DNA of 55,000 bases from Actinomycetaceae bacterium (lineage in GTDB: Bacteria > Actinomycetota > Actinomycetes > Actinomycetales > Actinomycetaceae), in assembly GCA_030540715.1 (NCBI GenBank), contig JAUNVQ010000016.1, forward strand, positions 1 through 55,000, written 5' to 3'. The notes under the pieces are model-generated. The model did not search any database, was not told the DNA's origin, and saw only the letters and a list, made by a program, of their open reading frames with translations. The first letter of the stretch is position 1; each line of letters starts with the position of its first letter. The position numbers and the translations under genes were made by a program. Positions 34,619 to 43,657 of the stretch are shown here, in pieces.

Positions 34619-36691
34619 CTACAGCCGCAAAGGATCAACATAAACTTTCACAGGGCGAAGCCGGTGAAGCGAACGCCGATTTTGGATCTGATGAAGTACT
34701 TTCGCTAACTCCTGAGCATAACGGTGCTCAATCCTTACTACACCTTGATAGACCTCGGGTTTCCCCTCGCAGGCCACAGGGCCCAACCTCTCAGTATGCT
34801 GTGGTAATTCAGAAGAATGAAGAATGGCAGATACGTCATGGCGCTGTCCCGTTAACCGAGCCGTAAAATAAGCGGGCGGCAAATGAAGTTCGTGGTGTTC
34901 CTTAAGTAACTCCTGACACAGCAATGCAGAATCCCAACGCTGCATTGCTTGCGCCACATGTGCGCCAGGCCACCCAACAATAGCAAGGGGTGCTTGCCCG
35001 CGAAGATAGGTTCCAAGAAGTTGCCAAGCACGCATCGTTTGTTCAGCAGCATCAAGGTCATTTCGACGCAGCCATGACTGTGCGTCAACAATAACACCGG
35101 CACTATAGCCTTCGTCAGTATAGGGCGTAGCAAAAGGTGTCGATATAACAATCCGTGGTTTTGTTCCCACATGTTCTACTACAACAGAACGCGATGACGA
35201 CACTGTGATTGGTACACCAGGAAACATTCGCCCCAGTTCCTCCCCCGTTCTTTCACTACCAATACGGTAGGCCTTCAAACGGGTGCCTTGGCACTGATAA
35301 CACTGGTAACGTTGCCTTTTATATCCGCACACAAAACAGCGAAAACCACCTGAACCAAGCAGCTCAATACGCCCGCCACATTGCGGGCATCGACCACAAG
35401 CCCCACAGCTCATGCATCCCACCACTGGCACATAGCCAGTATGTGGTACAAGAACAACAACAGGACCAGTTTCTAAACCGTTACTCAATATACTATGAGC
35501 ACGTGGAGGAAACCTAGCAAATGCGGCTTTGCCATCACTGGGATCATCCATCGGGTCAAGTACCTGTACCGTTGGTGCAGATTTTGCAATAAGACGACGC
35601 TGTGCCTTAAGAGCTGTAATCCATCCCGATGAGTAAAGAAAATGTGTATAGAGCGACCGTGTATATCCTGCACAAAGCAGTGCTGCCTGTTCACGGTGAG
35701 CACGTTCAGTAACAATGTGGCGTGCATGAAGAAACGGTGAACGACGCATCCGCAGCCGTTCATCACCATCATCATACAAACCAATAAAACCCAGACGATT
35801 CATTGGTACCATTGCCGCCGAGACTGTCCCCACAGCGATACGTGTTCGCCCTAACAAACATTGCAGATAAGAACGATACCGCGGCCCAGGCTCCAAATTG
35901 CTGGAAAGCAGCGTGACTGTTTGTCCAGGAATACGACGTTGAATAGTTTTTGCAAGCTCAATGGCATGGTCATGGGTGGGAACAATCAGTAAAGCTTTCC
36001 TTTGAGAGGCCAACGCAGCAAGAACGCCCTCTGCAAAAATATTGAATGGACCGCGGCCTCCCTTTAGCGGGTCAGGAACAACATCGCATAAAGCACGCGG
36101 ATTTTTTCCCTCTTGAATGCTGCGTAAAAATTCTTGCCCTCCTCCGTAGCCCTGCAAAACCGTCATATCGACTGCGGGTAACTGCGCAAAAGATGGCAGT
36201 GTTGAAAACATTTGTGTAAGTGGCGTGTCAGCATCAGGAAGCCGTGTTAACCCCGGAGGTGAAAATAAGCCGATTTCGTCAAGAAGCTGCTGTTCACTAC
36301 GCGCATGACGTGCAGGAATCGCCGCGGTTAAGACATCGCTGACCGTGGTGATATTGCGTTGAGCAAGATGGCATGCAAGTTCATAAAGCGAACGAGTTAA
36401 AGGCGGAATTTGCCCAATTACAGAACGTAGTGGCGCAAGTTTTCCTTGGTGAGTAGTTGTTGAGCTTCGTTGAATAATCCAGCCTTCATAGACGTTTCGC
36501 CCTAAAGGAATCTTCACACGCATTCCAACATGTGCGCGCTGTGCCAGGTGGGCGGGAATAAGATAATCGAAAGGTTGGTCAAGGTGATAGATGGGAACAT
36601 CTAAGATGACTTGCGCAACAGGATTGTCAACTCCATCACACTCAATATGTCGAGGTTCGGGTGGGGGTAGTTCAATAAGAGCCTGCTGCAC
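34619..36691 (-). CDS. priA: Primosomal protein N' (PriA), helicase-degenerate form
   Basis: A 690-residue replication-restart protein. The N-terminal 3'-DNA-binding domain (about 25-110, VAQVILDVPIYHLDQPFDYL) and the zinc-binding region with paired Cys (CGACGRCPQCGG, CFVCG, CYQCQG) are intact, but the helicase core has lost its Walker A motif (GVLAALASQRKALLIVP replaces a GxGKT-bearing segment) and the DEEH box reads YDDGDE. This degeneracy is known for actinobacterial PriA; DNA unwinding is presumably lost and the scaffold role kept. GTG start at 36691, 4 bases after the coaBC stop. Confidence 0.9.
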   Translation of the reverse strand: MQQALIELPPPEPRHIECDGVDNPVAQVILDVPIYHLDQPFDYLIPAHLAQRAHVGMRVKIPLGRNVYEGWIIQRSSTTTHQGKLAPLRSVIGQIPPLTRSLYELACHLAQRNITTVSDVLTAAIPARHARSEQQLLDEIGLFSPPGLTRLPDADTPLTQMFSTLPSFAQLPAVDMTVLQGYGGGQEFLRSIQEGKNPRALCDVVPDPLKGGRGPFNIFAEGVLAALASQRKALLIVPTHDHAIELAKTIQRRIPGQTVTLLSSNLEPGPRYRSYLQCLLGRTRIAVGTVSAAMVPMNRLGFIGLYDDGDERLRMRRSPFLHARHIVTERAHREQAALLCAGYTRSLYTHFLYSSGWITALKAQRRLIAKSAPTVQVLDPMDDPSDGKAAFARFPPRAHSILSNGLETGPVVVLVPHTGYVPVVGCMSCGACGRCPQCGGRIELLGSGGFRCFVCGYKRQRYQCYQCQGTRLKAYRIGSERTGEELGRMFPGVPITVSSSRSVVVEHVGTKPRIVISTPFATPYTDEGYSAGVIVDAQSWLRRNDLDAAEQTMRAWQLLGTYLRGQAPLAIVGWPGAHVAQAMQRWDSALLCQELLKEHHELHLPPAYFTARLTGQRHDVSAILHSSELPQHTERLGPVACEGKPEVYQGVVRIEHRYAQELAKVLHQIQNRRSLHRLRPVKVYVDPLRL

Positions 36692-36695
36692 TCTA

Positions 36696-37934
36696 CTATT
36701 GAAACATGGGTGTCAAGAAATCCCAAATACCTGCACTTACGTTATCTTTTGTTCCAGTGCATTGGCCAATAATGGCTCCGCTGCGGTCTATGATTGTTAC
36801 CGAATTGGTGTCTTCGTGAAAAACTTTTCCACCCGAGACATTGTTGACAATCAAATAGTCAGCATTTTTTCGCGCAATTTTTTGACGCGCATAGTTTACT
36901 ACTTCTTCGTCAGTACCTGTTTCAGCAGCAAAACCAATAATGACCTGACCCTTTTTACGTTCAGCGCATAGAGATACCAAAATGTCTTCGGTTTGCTCTA
37001 ATGTCAACGTAACAGTAGTGGCGTCTTCAGTTTTTTTTATTTTTTGAGTGGCAGTGCGTTGAGGTCGATAATCAGCAACCGCGGCACTCATCACAATAAT
37101 ATTGGCTTCTTTTGACAGCGCTTTCATTGCGGTAGACATCTGTTGTGCGCTAACAACGGTTGTCACACTCACATCTTTTGGCAGGTATTCAAGCACAGAG
37201 TCAGCAACATGGGCTGCCACCAGATGTACGTGGGCGCCACGACGAGCAGCTTGCGCAGCTAAGGCTACTCCTTGTTTTCCAGAGGACGAATTGCCGATAA
37301 ATCGTACCGGATCGATAGCCTCGCGGGTTCCACCAGCAGAAATAACAATATTTTTTCCAGTGAGAGTTTGTTCAGTGCCAGGCGGATAAGTAAAAGAATC
37401 ACAAAGCAAGTCATCGACTTTTGCCACTATATCAACAGGTTCCACCAATCGTCCTTGACCAGTATCGCCACTGGTCAAAGCACCTGATGCCGGTTCAATA
37501 ATGTGATAACCATAGCAGCGTAACAAGTCAAGGTTACGCTGCGTTGCCCGGTGGCGATACATATTGGTGTGCATCGCTGGACACACCACAACTGGGCAGT
37601 CCGAAGAAATAACGGTAGCGGTTAACAGGTTGCTTGCCATGCCAGTGCTAAGCTGTGCAATAAGGTCAGCAGTTGCTGGTGCAATAACAATGAGGTCTGC
37701 AGTTCTTGCTTGTTCAACGTGTTCAACGTGCGCCGAATCTTCAAAAGGGTCGGTGTGAACTGGGGCCGAGCTGACGGCCTCCCAGGTGGGTGCGCCAACG
37801 AACTTGAGTGCTGTTGGTGTGGGAATCACGTAGACGTTGTGGCCACGAGCACGCCACAAGCGAACAAGTGATACCGCCTTATAGGCGGCAATACCCGCAC
37901 CAACACCAAGGATAATGTTTCGAGGGCTGTCCAC
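36696..37934 (-). CDS. coaBC: Bifunctional phosphopantothenoylcysteine synthetase/decarboxylase
   Basis: A 412-residue fused CoA-biosynthesis enzyme. The N-terminal flavodoxin-like CoaC domain has ILGVGAGIAAYKAV, PAMHTNMYRHRATQRN with the catalytic His/Asn context, and a PxSGxLxxGxxGxGR-like substrate flap. The CoaB domain starts about residue 188 with ISAGGTREAIDPVRFIGNSSSGK and has MSAAVADYRP. Start is GTG 37934. It lies in the gmk-rpoZ-coaBC-priA order common to actinobacteria. Confidence 0.96.
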   Translation of the reverse strand: MDSPRNIILGVGAGIAAYKAVSLVRLWRARGHNVYVIPTPTALKFVGAPTWEAVSSAPVHTDPFEDSAHVEHVEQARTADLIVIAPATADLIAQLSTGMASNLLTATVISSDCPVVVCPAMHTNMYRHRATQRNLDLLRCYGYHIIEPASGALTSGDTGQGRLVEPVDIVAKVDDLLCDSFTYPPGTEQTLTGKNIVISAGGTREAIDPVRFIGNSSSGKQGVALAAQAARRGAHVHLVAAHVADSVLEYLPKDVSVTTVVSAQQMSTAMKALSKEANIIVMSAAVADYRPQRTATQKIKKTEDATTVTLTLEQTEDILVSLCAERKKGQVIIGFAAETGTDEEVVNYARQKIARKNADYLIVNNVSGGKVFHEDTNSVTIIDRSGAIIGQCTGTKDNVSAGIWDFLTPMFQ

Positions 37935-37951
37935 CGTTTCCCCTACAAAAA

Positions 37952-38296
37952 CTACTTGTGTTCCAAAGCTGCTTCAATATCGCCAAAATCAGGGGCTTCC
38001 CCTTCTTCGGCTTCACCAAGAGGTTGTTCTGGTTCATCTTCGGCTTCGCTGAACTCTAAAAGTCCTTCATTAATTTCACGAAGCGAGATTGACAGCGGTT
38101 TCTCGTCAGGTTCAGTGTCAAGCAAGGGGCCGGGTGTGGAATACATACCATCGGCTACCTGCTGATAGTACGTATTGATTTGGCGGGCACGCTTTGCAGC
38201 ATAGATAACGAGCGCATATTTTGATGGCACACGGTCAAGTAGTGTGTCAATAGGCGGATTAGTAATTCCTTCGGGGTGTGCTTGTGTTCCTGACAA
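37952..38296 (-). CDS. rpoZ: RNA polymerase omega subunit
   Basis: A 114-residue omega subunit that helps assemble the RNA polymerase beta' subunit. The N-terminal pattern [31 protein letters not shown] is diagnostic, and a negatively charged tail follows. The start is a TTG at 38296 with AGGAGG seven bases upstream. Followed by coaBC after 17 bases. Confidence 0.95.
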   Translation of the reverse strand: MSGTQAHPEGITNPPIDTLLDRVPSKYALVIYAAKRARQINTYYQQVADGMYSTPGPLLDTEPDEKPLSISLREINEGLLEFSEAEDEPEQPLGEAEEGEAPDFGDIEAALEHK

Positions 38297-38332
38297 TTGG
38301 TCCTCCTGTTAAAGTATGTATTCACGTTGATT

Positions 38333-38908
38333 CTACGCCAGTGACATTAAATGGGCTACTTCATCGGTAGCTGTGTCAAGGTCGTCATTGATCACAATGG
38401 CATCGAAACGTTCACGAAGCGCCATTTCTTTATGTGCTGTACGTAAGCGTCTGCGACGCTGATCGTAGTTTTCTGAGCCACGACCAAGCAGGCGTCGCTC
38501 AAGCTCTTGCCATGAGGGCGGGGCAATGAAAATCATATAGGCATCAGGCATTTTATCTTTCACCTGAAAAGCACCATTAACATCTATCTCAAGCAATGCT
38601 GGATTACCTGCATCTATACATTGTTGAACGGGAGTTTTCGGTGTTCCGTAGTGATGAGTTTGGTGAACAAGCGCTGATTCTAAAAGATCGTTGTGTGCTA
38701 CCATTACCTGAAATTCGTCCTCTGAAATAAAATGATAATCACGTCCGTCAACCTCATCTGGTCGTGGCGGCCGCGTAGTAACTGAAACCGAAACAAAAAG
38801 GTCTGGGTATCGTTTCTTGAGTTCTTTGACGATTGTTCCCTTACCCACAGCCGAGGGGCCAGCAACAATTATCAGTGTGCCTTTGTGTTTTCCTGTATCT
38901 AAGCTCAT
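38333..38908 (-). CDS. gmk: Guanylate kinase
   Basis: A 191-residue enzyme phosphorylating GMP to GDP. P-loop GPSAVGKGT, SVTTRPPRPDEVDGRDYHFI (GMP-binding), the lid with RGSENYDQRRRRL and a C-terminal helix. I place the start at ATG 38908 (MSLDTGKHKG); a longer frame to 38956 adds an atypical N-terminus. No strong ribosome-binding site is seen at either. Located 21 bases after the mihF stop, measured from the longer frame. Confidence 0.94.
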   Translation of the reverse strand: MSLDTGKHKGTLIIVAGPSAVGKGTIVKELKKRYPDLFVSVSVTTRPPRPDEVDGRDYHFISEDEFQVMVAHNDLLESALVHQTHHYGTPKTPVQQCIDAGNPALLEIDVNGAFQVKDKMPDAYMIFIAPPSWQELERRLLGRGSENYDQRRRRLRTAHKEMALRERFDAIVINDDLDTATDEVAHLMSLA

Positions 38909-38977
38909 TACTATGTAGTCCGTGATAAACGTTTGGGCCACCCTAAGGTGACCCAAAAAAGACGTTGTTGAGATTGA

Positions 38978-39289
38978 TTAGCCGAAGCGACGAATCAATT
39001 CTTCACGCTGGTGGATGCCAAGACCGCGAATTCGACGCGATGCGGCAATTCCCACTTCCTGCATAACGGCATTTGCAGTTGTTGAGCCAACGCGTGGAAG
39101 CGATTCAAGCAAGGTGACGACCTTCATCTTGGACAAAGCTTCGTCGCTCTTAGCGCGTTCCAAAACCTCTGAAAGTTTCAATTCGCGGCTCTTTAATTTA
39201 GATTTTACTTCAGCGCGGATCTTGCGTGCTGCGGCGGCTTTGTCGAGTGCTTGAGCGCGTTGCTCATCAGTCAAAGGAGGAAGTGCCAT
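38978..39289 (-). CDS. mihF: Actinobacterial integration host factor mIHF
   Basis: A 103-residue nucleoid-associated protein. PLTDEQRAQALDKAAAARKIRAE and the helix-two-turns-helix segment with LESLPRVGSTTANAVMQEVGI, SRRIRGLG and the terminal REELIRRFG are all typical. It bends DNA without sequence specificity and is essential in mycobacteria. ATG 39289 follows AGAGG with a long spacer. It heads the gmk-rpoZ-coaBC-priA run. Confidence 0.95.
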   Translation of the reverse strand: MALPPLTDEQRAQALDKAAAARKIRAEVKSKLKSRELKLSEVLERAKSDEALSKMKVVTLLESLPRVGSTTANAVMQEVGIAASRRIRGLGIHQREELIRRFG

Positions 39290-39717
39290 TGTTTATAACC
39301 TCTATCTTGTCGTCTTAATTGTCATTTAAGTGTCCGATGTGACCGTATGTACCTGTCACGTTGTGTTCGTAGTTAAAATTACACCTTTCGCGCTCAGATT
39401 GGTAATGAAATATCAGTGAGTTAAATAATCATTAATTTCAGCGTTTTCATTTGACAGCACCCGATTTTTGCCTGTATTTACCTGCGTTGAAACCTATCTA
39501 CAATGCACAAAAAAAGCATTCTCGAGAAAAAAAGCTATCTACCTGCAGTGATGAAAAGTTGTTTGCTGTGAAAACTTGACGTGCAGTCACGTATTTTTCT
39601 TAACCTTGGCAACAGTTAAGGTAGGTCATCATAAAAAAGTAGACGAAAAGCACTCTCACCTGTGACTATTATCACCGAGATGGAGAATATGCATCTGTCA
39701 CACTAACCACATGAGCA
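39290..39717. other. A/T-rich intergenic region between pyrF and mihF
   Basis: About 430 bases, rich in A/T runs (AAAAAAAGC twice, near 39510-39535). It contains a TCTCGAGA palindrome near 39520 and a hairpin ACGTG-CAGT-CACGT at 39579-39592 followed on the plus strand by ATTTTTCTT. A TTGACA lies at about 39453 on the plus strand. No protein-coding frame is credible. The region must hold the mihF promoter (minus) and may encode a short plus-strand RNA. Confidence 0.35.
39579..39600 (+). terminator. Small hairpin with U-run, plus-strand terminator candidate
   Basis: A 5-bp stem ACGTG/CACGT with a 4-base loop, followed by ATTTTTCTT. There is no annotated plus-strand gene to terminate, so it may belong to a small RNA or be chance. 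On the minus strand the following bases are CAAGTTTTC, so it may also attenuate pyrF read-through. Confidence 0.3.
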
Positions 39718-40581
39718 TCAGTTAACAATTGCTAAAAGAGCGTCATTTTCACGTGTGGCAGCATCAACAAGTCCATTTGGGCCGCCACTCAATACGCTAC
39801 GCGAAACCGAAGCAATCACATTAGCCGATGCTTTACCAAACAGGCGAACAATATCTGCAGCTGTTCCACCTTGAGCTCCAATCCCAGGAACAAGTAGTGG
39901 CGCATGAAGATTATCGAAGGTGATGCCAAGCTCTGACACGGCTTTACCTACGGTGGCACCCACAACAAGCCCACACGGGCCCATCTGTGTCGCATCATCA
40001 TCACCAGTGTGCACATAGTTGATATTGATCGAACGTGCGTACTCAGCCACTGCCAGGGCAACAGAGCGGCCATCTGCGCAGAGAGAATGCTGAACTTCAG
40101 GGCCTTGAGGGTTCGAGGTCAAACACAGCACAAACACTCCCCGATCATTGTCAACTGCACAATCAACTGCAGGTTGAAGCGAGCCTGTGCCCAAGTAGGG
40201 TGACACTGTCATCGCGTCACTTCGCAATGGTGACCGCTCATCCAGATATGCCCAGCCGTAGCCAGCCATTGTTGAACCAATATCACCGCGTTTCACATCC
40301 ATAATGCACAGTGTCTGGCTTGCTTGACAACGCTTAATAACCTGTTCTAATACAGCAACGCCCGAACTTCCGTGGCGTTCAAAAAAAGCCGATTGAGGTT
40401 TAAGAATCCCCACTGTTCCTTCAAGGCGGTCACATACGGTCATCGCAAAATAGTGCAGACCGTCAGGGCTATCGTCAAGGTTCCATGCCTGTAAAAGATG
40501 CGGATGCGGATCAATCCCCACACACAAATGACCGTATCGATCAAAAGCTGCACGAAGGCGTCGTCCAAAAGTAGTGTTCAT
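39718..40581 (-). CDS. pyrF: Orotidine 5'-phosphate decarboxylase, actinobacterial type
   Basis: The last step of UMP synthesis. The 287-residue protein is of the long (PyrF type 2) family: HLCVGIDPHPHLLQAWN, MDVKRGDIGSTMAGY with the Lys-Asp catalytic array, VSPYLGTGSLQPAV and VPGIGAQGGT (phosphate loop). Start ATG 40581 overlaps the pyrC stop as ATGA, so the two genes are translationally coupled. The carbamoyl-phosphate synthetase genes often found beside them are not in this window. Confidence 0.94.
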   Translation of the reverse strand: MNTTFGRRLRAAFDRYGHLCVGIDPHPHLLQAWNLDDSPDGLHYFAMTVCDRLEGTVGILKPQSAFFERHGSSGVAVLEQVIKRCQASQTLCIMDVKRGDIGSTMAGYGWAYLDERSPLRSDAMTVSPYLGTGSLQPAVDCAVDNDRGVFVLCLTSNPQGPEVQHSLCADGRSVALAVAEYARSININYVHTGDDDATQMGPCGLVVGATVGKAVSELGITFDNLHAPLLVPGIGAQGGTAADIVRLFGKASANVIASVSRSVLSGGPNGLVDAATRENDALLAIVN

Positions 40582-41888
40582 CGTGACATCCCTTCCACCA
40601 GCTGTCCTTCGCGTACACTGAAACGACCATGAAACATGGTGTACATGACGTGCCCAGGTAAAACCATTTCCTCGAAAGGTGTATTACGCGAACGTGAATA
40701 ATGCTGGCTTGCCCTGACAACACGTTGGGCATGAGGGTCAATAACACAGATGTTGGCAGGGTTTCCTTTTTCCAGAGGACGCCCCTGATCTTCTACCAGG
40801 CCAATACGTGCGGGCGTAGAGCTCATGACACGGGCAACATCATGCCAATCCATGCGACCAGTTTTTACCATCGTGTCAATAATGATGGGAAGCGCTGTTT
40901 CAAGGCCAGTCATTCCAAACGCCCCCTGTTCCCAACCGCAGGATTTTGCCGTGTCGGGGTGCGGAGCATGATCTGTACCGATACAGTCAATTGTTCCGTC
41001 TTCTAATCCGTCACGAACAGCCTCAACATCGGCTTGAGTACGCAGCGGAGGATTGACCTTAAACCGTGGATCGCGGGCGCGAGCTTTCTCCTGTGTCAAA
41101 TACAGGTGGTGTGGTGTTGCTTCCGCAGTGACATTAATGCCATGCTGTTTTGCAACGCGCACAATCTCGACGGCTCCCTTCGTTGACAGGTGACATATGT
41201 GGACGCGGGAATGAAAATGTTTTGCAAACAAAACATCGCGGGCAATAATAGATTCTTCAGCCGCAGGTGGCCACCCCTTTAACCCAAGTTCTTCAGCAAG
41301 TGCGCCCTCGTTCATTTGCGCCTGTTCAGTAAGGCGCGGATCTTGGGCGTGCTGGGCGATGACGCCATCAAAATCTTTGATAATCTCTAATGCTTGGCGC
41401 ATCAGCAACGAATCTGATACACATACCCCGTCATCACTAAACATGCGTACCCGAGCGCGTGAATCTGCCATACCAACCAAGTCCGACAGTTCCTTACCTT
41501 CAAGTCCCTTAGTAACAGCTCCCACGGGCCGCACGTCAACCCAGCCAGATTGTTTACCTAGGTCAAGCACGTGCTCAACTATGTCAACAGAATCTGATAC
41601 AGGCCGGGTATTAGCCATTGCATGGACACAGGTATAGCCGCCAGCTGCGGCAGCACGCGAACCTGTTTCAACAGTTTCAGCTTCTTCTATTCCAGGTTCA
41701 CGCAGATGAGTATGCGGATCAACAAGGCCTGGAAGCCCAATCCAACCGTGACAATCAATAACGGTATCGCCTGGCTGAGCAACAATGTGGTTGCCGCGGT
41801 CTGCGATAATTCCTTCGCGAACCGCTAAAGAAGTTGGTTGTTCGCCCTCAATACTAAGAGCGGTGAAAATAACAGAGTCAAAAGCCAT
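40578..41888 (-). CDS. pyrC: Dihydroorotase
   Basis: Cyclises carbamoyl-aspartate to dihydroorotate. 436 residues, class I: the metal motif GLVDPHTHLREPG, HICHLSTKGAVE, GTDHAPH (catalytic Asp) and MTGLETALPIII. The ATG at 41888 has AAAGGAAAGG upstream, but this ATG and parts of the ribosome-binding site lie inside an inverted repeat described separately. Preceded by nusB with a 62-base gap and followed by pyrF via ATGA. Confidence 0.95.
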   Translation of the reverse strand: MAFDSVIFTALSIEGEQPTSLAVREGIIADRGNHIVAQPGDTVIDCHGWIGLPGLVDPHTHLREPGIEEAETVETGSRAAAAGGYTCVHAMANTRPVSDSVDIVEHVLDLGKQSGWVDVRPVGAVTKGLEGKELSDLVGMADSRARVRMFSDDGVCVSDSLLMRQALEIIKDFDGVIAQHAQDPRLTEQAQMNEGALAEELGLKGWPPAAEESIIARDVLFAKHFHSRVHICHLSTKGAVEIVRVAKQHGINVTAEATPHHLYLTQEKARARDPRFKVNPPLRTQADVEAVRDGLEDGTIDCIGTDHAPHPDTAKSCGWEQGAFGMTGLETALPIIIDTMVKTGRMDWHDVARVMSSTPARIGLVEDQGRPLEKGNPANICVIDPHAQRVVRASQHYSRSRNTPFEEMVLPGHVMYTMFHGRFSVREGQLVEGMSR

Positions 41889-41929
41889 CCTGGATTCCTT
41901 TCCTTTATCTTAAAGGATACCAGGATGGC
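41884..41929 (-). promoter_or_regulatory. Hairpin sequestering the pyrC start codon
   Basis: On the minus-strand mRNA, GCCAUCCUGG (41929-41920) is a perfect 10-bp partner of CCAGGAUGGC (41893-41884), which contains the pyrC AUG. An inner CCUUU/AAAGG pairing involves the Shine-Dalgarno region. The element lies entirely within the 62-base nusB-pyrC gap plus the first five coding bases. Confidence 0.65.
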
Positions 41930-41950
41930 ATTGAACAAAGTGTCTGTATG

Positions 41951-42418
41951 TTATTCCTGCGAAGCTATCGCAATATGGCCTGCTTTTTTGGCGTCGTGAA
42001 TTGACGAGAGTACACCGTTGACAAACTGAGGTGTTTTATCTGTTCCACCAATTGCTTCAGTCAGCGTAATCGCTTCATGAATAGCAACGGGATCGTCAAC
42101 ATCGTCATTAAACAGGAGCTCCCATGTTGCTACTCGCAGCACTGCGCGGTCAGGTGCTGGAATCCTGTCAAGGTTTCGCCCATGAAGGAAACGTATCAAC
42201 TGATCGTCTATCTCGTCGATATGTTCGGCAACACCGGTAATGATGCGCACCGAAAAATCGTTGAGGGGTGCCTGTGCTGTTGATAAAACTTTGCGTTGTT
42301 CAAGAAGACGCAAAATCTCGCTACCCCGATGCCCAAAACCTTTTTGATCGGCCTCAAAAAGCACGTCAACAGCGCGTTTACGTGCTTTTGTTCTGGAACT
42401 AAATTTTCTTTTTGCCAT
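41951..42418 (-). CDS. nusB: Transcription antitermination factor NusB
   Basis: A 155-residue RNA-binding factor, partner of NusE (S10) in rRNA antitermination. It matches RTKARKRAVDVLFEADQKG, the helix with VAEHIDEIDDQLI, PAPDRAVLRVATWELLFN and INEAITLTEAIGGTDKTPQFVNGVLSSI, where the first residues read IHEA. ATG 42418 follows GGAAAGG. It lies 19 bases after the efp stop; the order efp-nusB is widely conserved. Confidence 0.95.
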   Translation of the reverse strand: MAKRKFSSRTKARKRAVDVLFEADQKGFGHRGSEILRLLEQRKVLSTAQAPLNDFSVRIITGVAEHIDEIDDQLIRFLHGRNLDRIPAPDRAVLRVATWELLFNDDVDDPVAIHEAITLTEAIGGTDKTPQFVNGVLSSIHDAKKAGHIAIASQE

Positions 42419-42437
42419 TGCCTTTCCTGCAAAGACT

Positions 42438-43001
42438 CTATTCTTTCACGCGCGAAATATAGTCACCAGTGCGTGTATCAACCTTAATCTTTTCGCCCTG
42501 ATTCAAGAACAGCGGCACCTGGATTTCGTACCCTGTTTCCACTGTTGCGGGTTTTGTTCCCGCATTTGAGCGATCGCCTTGCAGGCCAGGTTCGGTGTAG
42601 GTGATTTCCATTGTGACTGATGCTGGCAGGTCAACAAAAAGCACCTGTCCGTCATGGAACGACACAATGACATTTTGATTTTCCAGTAGGAAATTCTTTT
42701 GGTCACCGATAATATCGGCACCAACATGGATTTGTTCGTAGTCTTCAACATCCATGAAAATGTAGTCATCACCGTCTTGATACAGATAGGTCATATCGCG
42801 ACGATCCACATTGGCGGTCTCAATTTTTACGCCAGCATTAAATGTTTTATCAACAATTTTGCCGCTCAAAACATTTTTAATCTTTGTGCGAACAAATGCG
42901 GGGCCTTTACCTGGCTTGACATGTTGAAACTCAACAATCTGCCACAGTTGATTGTCTTGCTTAAAAACCATTCCGTTTTTGAAATCATTAGTTGTTGCCA
43001 C
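42438..43001 (-). CDS. efp: Translation elongation factor P
   Basis: Relieves ribosome stalling at polyproline. 187 residues with three OB-like domains: the N-terminal [30 protein letters not shown], whose loop tip has Lys in PGKGPA as in the actinobacterial EF-P that is thought to work unmodified, and a C-terminal [16 protein letters not shown] start with AAAGGAAC upstream. No epmA/epmB or earP modification genes occur in this window, as expected. Confidence 0.96.
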   Translation of the reverse strand: MATTNDFKNGMVFKQDNQLWQIVEFQHVKPGKGPAFVRTKIKNVLSGKIVDKTFNAGVKIETANVDRRDMTYLYQDGDDYIFMDVEDYEQIHVGADIIGDQKNFLLENQNVIVSFHDGQVLFVDLPASVTMEITYTEPGLQGDRSNAGTKPATVETGYEIQVPLFLNQGEKIKVDTRTGDYISRVKE

Positions 43002-43099
43002 AAGTGTTCCTTTCGTTATCTTTCATACCACTCATACAATACAGCCTTCACCCTGTTTTGACCTATTTACGGGGTGTTCTTTAGGTGATAAATCACGTA

Positions 43100-43657
43100 C
43101 TAGCCATTGACTTGAAGCGTTTGCGCTACCCTATCAACACCGTGTGTTGTGTCCACACAAAAGTCGGGTATAAGTGTGTGCTTCCACAAATCTTCTCGTT
43201 GACGAATCATTGTTGCTAACTGGGCTCGCACAGGCCCTAAAGCAATTGAACGTGGCTGATTAAAACCGAGTCTGTGTGTGATTGCCTGCAGCTGCGCTTG
43301 GCACCAAACAAGTGTGGCTCCTTCGCATTGTGCCTGTTTAACACGTTGACGTGCATATTCGGTATCCAGGCTGCCTCCAGAAAGAAGCGCAACTCCAGAG
43401 GTTTTCATCACTTCATTTAATGCGTTGTGTTCTGATTTACGAAGAACATCATCGCCTTGTTCAATCACAATTTCGGATATACTTCGCTGTGTTTGACGTT
43501 CCACACATTGTTCCACACTGTGCACTGGTACACCATAGTGGTTACCAATAATGTCGGCGACTTCTCTGGTGAGTGTGCCCTCTACACCATAAACGATAAA
43601 ACGGGGAACCGATGGTGTGTGGCAAGAACCTGTGCACTGGGCTTCTAGGGAATCCAT
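43100..43657 (-). CDS. Degenerate shikimate kinase-like protein without P-loop
   Basis: A 185-residue protein whose order of segments follows shikimate kinase: a first strand VYGVEGTLTREVADIIG where the P-loop should be but with no Lys or GKS/T; CVERQTQRSISEIVIEQGDDVLRKSEHNAL, which retains the Arg of the F-R-x-x-E shikimate contact as LRKSE; LLSGGSLD, a broken GGG; QPRSIALGP in place of RPLL; and a late Arg in REDL. The Asp that positions shikimate is also lost. It overlaps the 3' end of aroKB by 13 bases, so translation is coupled. It cannot bind ATP normally. A regulatory or structural partner of AroKB is possible. Confidence 0.7.
   Translation of the reverse strand: MDSLEAQCTGSCHTPSVPRFIVYGVEGTLTREVADIIGNHYGVPVHSVEQCVERQTQRSISEIVIEQGDDVLRKSEHNALNEVMKTSGVALLSGGSLDTEYARQRVKQAQCEGATLVWCQAQLQAITHRLGFNQPRSIALGPVRAQLATMIRQREDLWKHTLIPDFCVDTTHGVDRVAQTLQVNG

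Noticed and set aside
34619-36691. PriA as a pseudogene because its helicase motifs are missing
   Set aside because: Loss of Walker motifs is a known property of actinobacterial PriA; the frame is intact and the zinc sites are conserved.
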